A stretch of DNA of 16,301 nt from positions 1 through 16,301 of the forward strand of contig JBDIBF010000064.1 of the NCBI GenBank assembly GCA_039812765.1. The letters run 5' to 3'. Position numbers and translations under genes: made by a program. The notes under the pieces were generated by a model, which did no database searches, was not told the DNA's origin, and saw nothing but the letters and a program-made list of their open reading frames with translations. Within the stretch, counting starts at the first letter, position 1. Each line of letters opens with the position of its first letter. Below, piece after piece: positions 11,677 through 16,301 of the stretch. The DNA comes from JADJVL01 sp039812765. Its GTDB lineage: Bacteria > Acidobacteriota > Holophagae > Holophagales > Holophagaceae.

Positions 11677-13554
11677 ATGGCCCGGACCTACGACCACGAC
11701 CCGGGCGACGGCCCGCCCCTCACCCGACTGCCGGCGGCGGCCCTGCGGGCCGTCCTGCGGGAGGGCTACACCGCGGCGCAGTTCAAGAAGGACGCCATGG
11801 CGGGCTTCGTGGTGGGCGTGGTGGCCCTGCCCCTGGCCATGGCCCTCGCCATCGCCGTGGGCGCGCCGCCCCAGCAGGGCCTCTACACCGCCATCGTGGC
11901 GGGCTTCATCGCCGCGCTGCTGGGCGGCTCGCGCATCCAGGTGGTGGGGCCCACGGCCGCCTTCATCGTGCTGCTGGCCCCCATCCAGGCGAGGTTCGGC
12001 CTCGGCGGGCTGCTCCTCACGGGGCTGATGGCCGGCGGGATCCTGCTGGCCCTGGGCCTGCTGCGGCTGGGCTCCCTCATCGAGTACATCCCGCATCCCG
12101 TCACCACGGGCTTCACCGCCGGCATCGCCGTGGTCATCGGGACGCTCCAGGTGAAGGACGTCTTGGGTCTGCGCATCGAGCGCCTGCCCGAGCACTTCGT
12201 CGAGCGCGTGGCCGCCATGGCGCGGGCCCTGCCCACGGCCTCCGGGTGGGAGGCCCTGGTGGCGGCCACGACCCTGGCGATCCTCCTGGTGCCCCGCCTG
12301 CCCAAGCGGTGGCTGATCCGCGTGCTGCCCCGCTACCTGCGCCCGGTCCCGGCCCCCCTCATCGCGCTGCCCTTCGCGGGCCTGGCGGCCTTCCTGCTCC
12401 TGCGCTTCGTCCCGGGCTTCCACGTGGAGACCATCGGCAGCCGCTTCCACACGCTGGTGGGCGGGGTGCTGGTGCCCGGCGTGCCGCGCCTTCCGCCCCT
12501 GCCCCTGCTGCCCTGGCACCTGCCCGGGCCCGGCGGCGAGCCCCTGGAGCTGAGCCTGGGCCTCGTGCGCCAGCTCCTGCCCGGCGCCTTCGCCGTGGCC
12601 ATGCTGGGGGCCATCGAGTCCCTGCTCTCGGCGGTGGTGGCGGACGGCATGGCCCGCACCAAGCACGACCCCGACGCGGAGCTGATGGGCCTCGGGGTCG
12701 CGAACCTCGTGGCGCCCTTCTTCGGCGGCATCCCCGCCACCGGCGCCATCGCCCGCACGGCGACGAACTTCCGCTCCGGCGGGCGCAGCCCCGTCGCGAG
12801 CATGGTCCACGCGCTGACCCTGCTGCTCATCGTGCTGCTGCTGGCCCCCCTCATCGCCTACGTGCCCATGGCCAGCCTGGCCGCGCTGCTGCTGCTGGTG
12901 GCCTGGAACATGAGCGAGGCCGAGCACTTCATCCACACGGTGAAGGTGGCCCCCCGCAGCGACGTCGCGGTGCTGCTCACCTGCTTCGGCCTCACCGTGG
13001 TCTTCGACATGGTGATCGCGGTGGGCGTGGGCGTGGTCTTCGCGTCCCTGCTCTTCATGCGGCGCATGGCTTCCACCACCCAGGGCGAGATGGCGGAGGT
13101 GGACCCTGGCGCGCTGCCGGGCCCCCTGCCCGCCGGCGTGGTGCTCTACGACATCACCGGGCCGCTTTTCTTCGGCGCCGCCGAGCGCGCCATGGGCGCC
13201 CTGCGGGCCATCGACGCCGCCACCCGCGCCGTGGTGTTCCGCCTGGAGCGGGTGCCCACCATCGACGCCACCGGCCTCGTGGCCTTCGAGAGCGCGATCC
13301 AGGAGCTCAACCGGCACCACATCCTGGCGGTGCTGGTGGGCCTGCAGCCCCAGGCCCGCCGCCTGCTCGAGCGCGCGGGCCTGAGGGACGAGGAGGGCCG
13401 CGTGGCCCTGTGCGCCGACATGGCGGCGGCCTACAAGGTCCTCGGCGCGCCGGTGCGCGCGCCCGAGGCGCGGCGCCTGCAGCGCAAGGGCCGCATCCAG
13501 ATCCACATCCAGGCGCGGAAGCTCGGGGCCCGGCCCCGCCGCCACACGGGCTGA
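11677..13554 (+). CDS. SulP-family inorganic anion transporter with STAS domain
   Basis: The 625-residue product has about 10-12 membrane segments from residue 45 to 460, with the SulP signatures Gly-Leu-Tyr-Thr-Ala-Ile-Val, Gly-Ser-Arg-Ile-Gln-Val-Val-Gly-Pro-Thr-Ala near 70-95, and the later Gly-Gly-Ile-Pro-Ala-Thr-Gly-Ala-Ile-Ala-Arg-Thr-Ala. Residues about 485-590 form a cytosolic STAS domain, with Asp530-Ala-Thr-Gly533 at the position of anti-sigma-factor-antagonist phospho-sites. SulP proteins carry sulfate, bicarbonate or C4-dicarboxylates; the substrate here cannot be told. The C-terminal tail from about 595 is unusually basic (Arg/Lys-rich). It starts 5 nt after the MarR gene, with weak GAAG spacing. 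It ends 8 bp from the convergent orphan gene, with a hairpin there. Confidence 0.93.
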   Translation: MARTYDHDPGDGPPLTRLPAAALRAVLREGYTAAQFKKDAMAGFVVGVVALPLAMALAIAVGAPPQQGLYTAIVAGFIAALLGGSRIQVVGPTAAFIVLLAPIQARFGLGGLLLTGLMAGGILLALGLLRLGSLIEYIPHPVTTGFTAGIAVVIGTLQVKDVLGLRIERLPEHFVERVAAMARALPTASGWEALVAATTLAILLVPRLPKRWLIRVLPRYLRPVPAPLIALPFAGLAAFLLLRFVPGFHVETIGSRFHTLVGGVLVPGVPRLPPLPLLPWHLPGPGGEPLELSLGLVRQLLPGAFAVAMLGAIESLLSAVVADGMARTKHDPDAELMGLGVANLVAPFFGGIPATGAIARTATNFRSGGRSPVASMVHALTLLLIVLLLAPLIAYVPMASLAALLLLVAWNMSEAEHFIHTVKVAPRSDVAVLLTCFGLTVVFDMVIAVGVGVVFASLLFMRRMASTTQGEMAEVDPGALPGPLPAGVVLYDITGPLFFGAAERAMGALRAIDAATRAVVFRLERVPTIDATGLVAFESAIQELNRHHILAVLVGLQPQARRLLERAGLRDEEGRVALCADMAAAYKVLGAPVRAPEARRLQRKGRIQIHIQARKLGARPRRHTG

Positions 13555-13589
13555 GGGGCCTCCTAAGGTTTTTCCCGACGCGGCCCCTC
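13553..13589. terminator. Convergent hairpin between SulP and orphan gene
   Basis: GAGGGGCC (13553-13560) and GGCCCCTC (13582-13589) are a perfect 8-bp inverted repeat with a 21-nt loop. The SulP stop is at its left arm, and the opposite gene's stop codon (13563-13565) is in the loop. There is no long T-run, so it is a weak candidate for a two-way terminator. Confidence 0.35.
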
Positions 13590-14780
13590 TCCCGTGACTT
13601 TCAAGGAGAAGGTATACGGCTCGGACCCACCCGTCAGCCGGGCCGGTGCGCCGGTCGGAGTGGTGGATTTTTCGAGGACTCTTCCTCGAGGGTCGTATGT
13701 CCACCAAACGAGAGCAGGAAATTCTGATACGCCCTTCGCATACCGCGATTCTGATTCCTTGATGGAGGAGATGGTGGACCTGTTGGCCTGCTTCGCGAAT
13801 TCCGCGTCCCGGCCCGCCAGGAGGAAGGTGCCATCGGGCCTGGGCTGCATGTCCGAGAGAATGGAATCGAGAACGGCCTTTGAAGCCCCGAGCTCTTCCA
13901 ACGATGGAGACGGATACAGTGAAAAGAAGCGCCTGAAATTGCCCGTGACTCCGTCGAATTCGAGAAGCCATCCCTGTGCGACGGAGGCGCAAAGGATGGT
14001 TTCCTTCGAACGCCTGTAGAGATTGAAGTACGTCCCTCGCGCCCATCCTGCGATGCGAGGAAATTGACTCCCATTTGGAGATTGGGCCGACTCGAAAATG
14101 GGGGAGCCATAGACCGAGGCTGGAACCAGCCCCATGACCTTCAAGGCGCCCTTCGCATCGATCTCCCCAATGGCATGCCCAGAGGCCTGACCACTCTCCA
14201 GAAACCCGCCATCGAGGAGAAATCGTTTCCCGTCGAGCGGCTCGACCCGATGGACCCACTGTTGTGGGGATTCTTGAAAGACCCCGATTTGCTCCCAGGC
14301 TTTGAAATCACGGGAACGGCGCAACGTGCCCTCTTGGGCTTCGCGTTGGGAAGGATCGGACATCACCTTGTTCGCCTTGCCGCTTCGAATGTCGGCCAAG
14401 GACGGAATGTAGTACCAGCGAGTGAACACCCACACCGAACCATCCACGACACTCACGCTTCGCGTCCAATCAGGGAGGTCAAGCCGTTCAGCCGGTCTAC
14501 CGCTCGCTGACTCACGCATGATCCACTGGATCATGCCTCGTCCCGGCTCTTCGCTCCCTTGGTAATGGGTGTACAGATCCCCGCCATCCCACCACTGGGC
14601 GCCGGGCCGACCCTTGGCGTGTTTGTGGTCCTGGACGTACATGACCGATACGACGGGCCCCTGGATTTCCTGGGCGTTCAAGGGTGTCACGCGCGTGCCT
14701 AGGGCAATCACGCCATTGAACCAGCCGAGAAATGCCCTCCGCCAGAGACATCCTTCCTTGAACCCCGGGATGATTCGCAT
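13563..14780 (-). CDS. Orphan secreted protein of unknown function, atypical composition
   Basis: The 405-residue product, from ATG at 14780, has a possible signal peptide: basic Lys/Arg/Arg region, hydrophobic Phe-Leu-Gly-Trp-Phe-Asn-Gly-Val-Ile-Ala-Leu-Gly, and Leu-Asn-Ala cleavage near residue 37 before Gln-Glu. The mature part has many Trp, Gly, Asp and Ser residues and beta-strand-like stretches (for example Ser-Val-Trp-Val-Phe-Thr-Arg-Trp-Tyr). This would suit a propeller- or lectin-like fold, but I recognise no family. Codons are mixed and the DNA is much less GC-rich than its neighbours (AT-ending codons are common), which suggests a recent arrival or fast evolution. A longer start at 14852 is possible, but the RBS-like GGAG for 14780 and the signal peptide favour the shorter form. 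It is isolated between two plus-strand operons. Confidence 0.78.
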   Translation of the reverse strand: MRIIPGFKEGCLWRRAFLGWFNGVIALGTRVTPLNAQEIQGPVVSVMYVQDHKHAKGRPGAQWWDGGDLYTHYQGSEEPGRGMIQWIMRESASGRPAERLDLPDWTRSVSVVDGSVWVFTRWYYIPSLADIRSGKANKVMSDPSQREAQEGTLRRSRDFKAWEQIGVFQESPQQWVHRVEPLDGKRFLLDGGFLESGQASGHAIGEIDAKGALKVMGLVPASVYGSPIFESAQSPNGSQFPRIAGWARGTYFNLYRRSKETILCASVAQGWLLEFDGVTGNFRRFFSLYPSPSLEELGASKAVLDSILSDMQPRPDGTFLLAGRDAEFAKQANRSTISSIKESESRYAKGVSEFPALVWWTYDPRGRVLEKSTTPTGAPARLTGGSEPYTFSLKVTGEGPRREKP

Positions 14781-14955
14781 TCTCTCCGCCCCCCATCCGA
14801 ACCGAGCATAACTAGCATCTGCATGGGCCTGGCCATCCCAACGATGACCCATGGTTCCTTGGCCGATCTGGTGTCCTTGGGATGACGAGGACGGGAGGAA
14901 TTCCCCTCCCCTGTGCTAACCTGTGCGACTGCAAACCACCTTTCGGGGGGTTCCC

Positions 14956-15435
14956 ATGGGGATCTTTGAGGGCCATCTGCGCGTGGACAAGGGCGACCGA
15001 TTCGCCCTGGTCGCCGCGCGCTGGAACGAGTTCATCGTGGACCGCCTGGTGGGCGGCGCCACGGACTGCATCCTCCGCCACGGGGGATCCGAGAACCAGG
15101 TGGACCTGATCAAGGTTCCCGGCAGCTTCGAGCTGCCCCAGGTGGCCCTCCAGGCCGCGCGCTCGGGGAAGTACGCCGGGATCGCGGTGCTGGGCTGCGT
15201 GATCCGCGGCGGCACGCCCCACTTCGACATGATCGCCTCCGAGGTCACCAAGGGCACCGCCATGGTGGGCCTGGAGACCGGCGTCCCCACGGTCTTCGGC
15301 GTGCTGACCACCGACACCATCGACCAGGCCATCGAGCGGGCCGGCACCAAGATGGGCAACAAGGGCTGGGAGGCGGCCATGGCCCTCCTCGAGCTCGTGG
15401 ACCTCTCCCGGCAGCTCGCCAAGGGCAGGAAGTAA
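14956..15435 (+). CDS. ribH: 6,7-dimethyl-8-ribityllumazine synthase
   Basis: The 159-residue product makes 6,7-dimethyl-8-ribityllumazine, the penultimate step of riboflavin synthesis, from 5-amino-6-ribitylaminouracil and 3,4-dihydroxy-2-butanone 4-phosphate. Family motifs are clear: Val-Pro-Gly-Ser-Phe-Glu-Leu-Pro, Gly-Cys-Val-Ile-Arg-Gly-Gly-Thr-Pro-His89-Phe-Asp (His89 aligns with the catalytic His), Gly-Val-Leu-Thr-Thr-Asp-Thr, Glu-Arg-Ala-Gly-Thr-Lys, and Asn-Lys-Gly-Trp-Glu-Ala-Ala. ATG at 14956 follows GGGGGG, 5 nt upstream; an in-frame GTG at 14923 would add 11 unlikely residues. The stop overlaps the nusB ATG (TAATG). I see no FMN riboswitch upstream. Confidence 0.97.
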   Translation: MGIFEGHLRVDKGDRFALVAARWNEFIVDRLVGGATDCILRHGGSENQVDLIKVPGSFELPQVALQAARSGKYAGIAVLGCVIRGGTPHFDMIASEVTKGTAMVGLETGVPTVFGVLTTDTIDQAIERAGTKMGNKGWEAAMALLELVDLSRQLAKGRK

Positions 15436-15938
15436 TGGGCGTCCGCCGCCGGGGCCGGGAATACGCCCTGCAGATGCTCTACGCCATGGATCTGACGGAC
15501 TACCAGCCCGACCAGGTCTTCGCGGGCTTCTACGCGCTCCAGGACCTCAACCGGGACGCCTTCTACTACGCGCGCCGCCTGGTGGACGGGGTGCACTCCC
15601 ACCTCCACGAGATCGATCCGGTGCTCTCCAAGTACGCCGAGCACTGGAAGATCCACCGCATGGCGGTGGTGGACCGGAACCTGCTGCGGCTGGGGCTCTT
15701 CGAGCTGATGTTCCAGAAGGAGATCCCCTTCCCGATCATCATCAACGAGGCCCTGGAGATCGTGAAGGAGTTCAGCGACGCCGAGGGCACGCAGTTCCTG
15801 AACGGCATCCTGGACGCGGCGCGAAAGGAGTTCCGGCCGGAAGAAACCGGTCCCCGCCACCGCGCCAAGCCGGCTTCCTCCGCGGCCGCCAAGGCCCCTG
15901 CGGCCCTCCCGGAGGAAGAGCCCGGAACGGACGCCTGA
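15435..15938 (+). CDS. nusB: Transcription antitermination factor NusB
   Basis: The 167-residue RNA-binding protein joins NusE (S10) at boxA during rRNA antitermination. Residues 1-135 form the all-helical NusB fold, opening Arg-Arg-Arg-Gly-Arg-Glu-Tyr-Ala-Leu-Gln-Met-Leu-Tyr. The core Val-Asp-Arg-Asn-Leu-Leu-Arg-Leu-Gly-Leu-Phe-Glu-Leu and the Pro-Ile-Ile-Ile-Asn-Glu-Ala-Leu-Glu-Ile-Val-Lys-Glu-Phe motif are diagnostic, ending Phe-Leu-Asn-Gly-Ile-Leu-Asp. After this comes a 30-residue Ala/Pro/Glu-rich tail not needed for the fold. The ATG shares bases with the ribH stop, implying coupling. ribH-nusB is a common bacterial pair. Confidence 0.97.
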   Translation: MGVRRRGREYALQMLYAMDLTDYQPDQVFAGFYALQDLNRDAFYYARRLVDGVHSHLHEIDPVLSKYAEHWKIHRMAVVDRNLLRLGLFELMFQKEIPFPIIINEALEIVKEFSDAEGTQFLNGILDAARKEFRPEETGPRHRAKPASSAAAKAPAALPEEEPGTDA

Positions 15939-16002
15939 GTACCACCGCACCACTCCGGGCCGCTATCCTTCAGACCCTACCCGACGACAAGAGAAGGTCC
16001 CC

Positions 16003-16301
16003 ATGAGCGCACCCAGCCGCAAGAAGAACCCCGCCGCCAGGACGGCCCCGAAATCCGCCCGCCCCGCCCCCAGGCCCGCCAACCTCAACGCCCAGGAGGT
16101 CGGCCTCGAGGAGATCAAGTCCCTCATCAGCATGGTGGCCAAGGAGGCCTTCCAGGAGTTCGAGTTCGAGGCCGGGGCGATGAAGTTCCGCATCCGCAAG
16201 GACAGCCCCCACGCCCAGGCCCCGGTGGTCTACGCGGCCCCCGCCCCGGCCCTGGCCGCGCCGCTGCCGGCGGCCCTGCCCGCGGCCGTGGCCGTGCCGG
16301 C
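16003..16301 (+). CDS. accB: Acetyl-CoA carboxylase biotin carboxyl carrier protein, 5' part
   Basis: The visible 99 codons begin with about 28 residues rich in Lys, Ala and Pro. The AccB N-terminal motif follows: Leu-Glu-Glu-Ile-Lys-Ser-Leu-Ile-Ser-Met-Val, Glu-Phe-Glu-Phe-Glu, and Met-Lys-Phe-Arg-Ile-Arg-Lys. An Ala/Pro-rich linker then runs to the window edge. The biotinyl domain with its Met-Lys-Met site lies outside, so the call rests on the N-terminal pattern and linker. AccB carries biotin between AccC and the carboxyltransferase in fatty-acid synthesis. GAAGG lies 5 nt before the ATG. The gene follows nusB by 64 bp, same strand; accC is expected next. Confidence 0.85.
   Translation, partial: MSAPSRKKNPAARTAPKSARPAPRPANLNAQEVGLEEIKSLISMVAKEAFQEFEFEAGAMKFRIRKDSPHAQAPVVYAAPAPALAAPLPAALPAAVAVP

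Noticed and set aside
11272..14259. 995-codon minus-strand frame opposite MarR and SulP
   Set aside because: Gln/Gly/His/Ala low-complexity translation, covers two real genes in the other strand, no RBS or motif.
14893..14910. Hairpin GGGAGG-N6-CCTCCC upstream of ribH, as an FMN riboswitch or terminator
   Set aside because: Only 6 bp, no conserved FMN-riboswitch blocks recognised, and no T-run. Probably a chance GC-rich pairing.
14923..14955. Earlier GTG start for ribH
   Set aside because: It would add 11 atypical residues. The ATG at 14956 has the purine-rich RBS and the family-like N-terminus.

Overview
This is a GC-rich (around 70% by eye), gene-dense bacterial chromosome segment. There is no rRNA, tRNA, CRISPR array, transposase or phage gene. 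A mitochondrial-type aconitase, a ribH-nusB-accB cluster, a TonB_C-domain protein and several lipoprotein or secreted-protein genes suggest a Gram-negative bacterium. My best guess is Acidobacteriota, perhaps the Holophaga/Geothrix group; this is inferred from gene content only. Many long antisense reading frames exist, but they are by-products of high GC.

Layout. (1) 82-2891, plus strand: a DUF4386 membrane protein, then a secreted S9-family peptidase with its own candidate promoter and a dyad symmetry. (2) 2904-4471, minus strand: a glycine-rich, collagen-like lipoprotein whose ribosome binding site can fold into a hairpin, and a small secreted protein of unknown function. (3) 4781-4954, plus strand: a 57-codon Pro/Ala/Asn-rich ORF with a GTG start. 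(4) 8485-5024, minus strand: aconitase, a TPR/TonB_C protein whose start overlaps the aconitase stop by one base, and a DoxX-like membrane protein, probably one transcript. (5) 8581-10154: a TetR regulator divergent from a short DsrE-like protein and an FMN-binding split-barrel protein. The intergenic region has two copies of a 16-bp operator in opposite orientation and a good sigma-70-type promoter. (6) 10249-13554, plus strand: a DUF1275 (YoaK-like) membrane protein, a MarR regulator and a SulP/STAS anion transporter, tightly spaced, preceded by a promoter and a 10-codon leader ORF whose stop overlaps the GTG start. (7) 14780-13563, minus strand: an orphan secreted protein of lower GC. (8) 14956-16301, plus strand: ribH, nusB and the start of accB, which is cut by the window edge.

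The most distinctive parts are the TetR-controlled module of short DsrE-like and flavin-binding proteins, the leader mini-ORF of the YoaK-MarR-SulP operon, the collagen-like lipoprotein with its occluded Shine-Dalgarno, and the aconitase/TonB_C coupling. None is proven to be a new system. Each is a local, testable signal.
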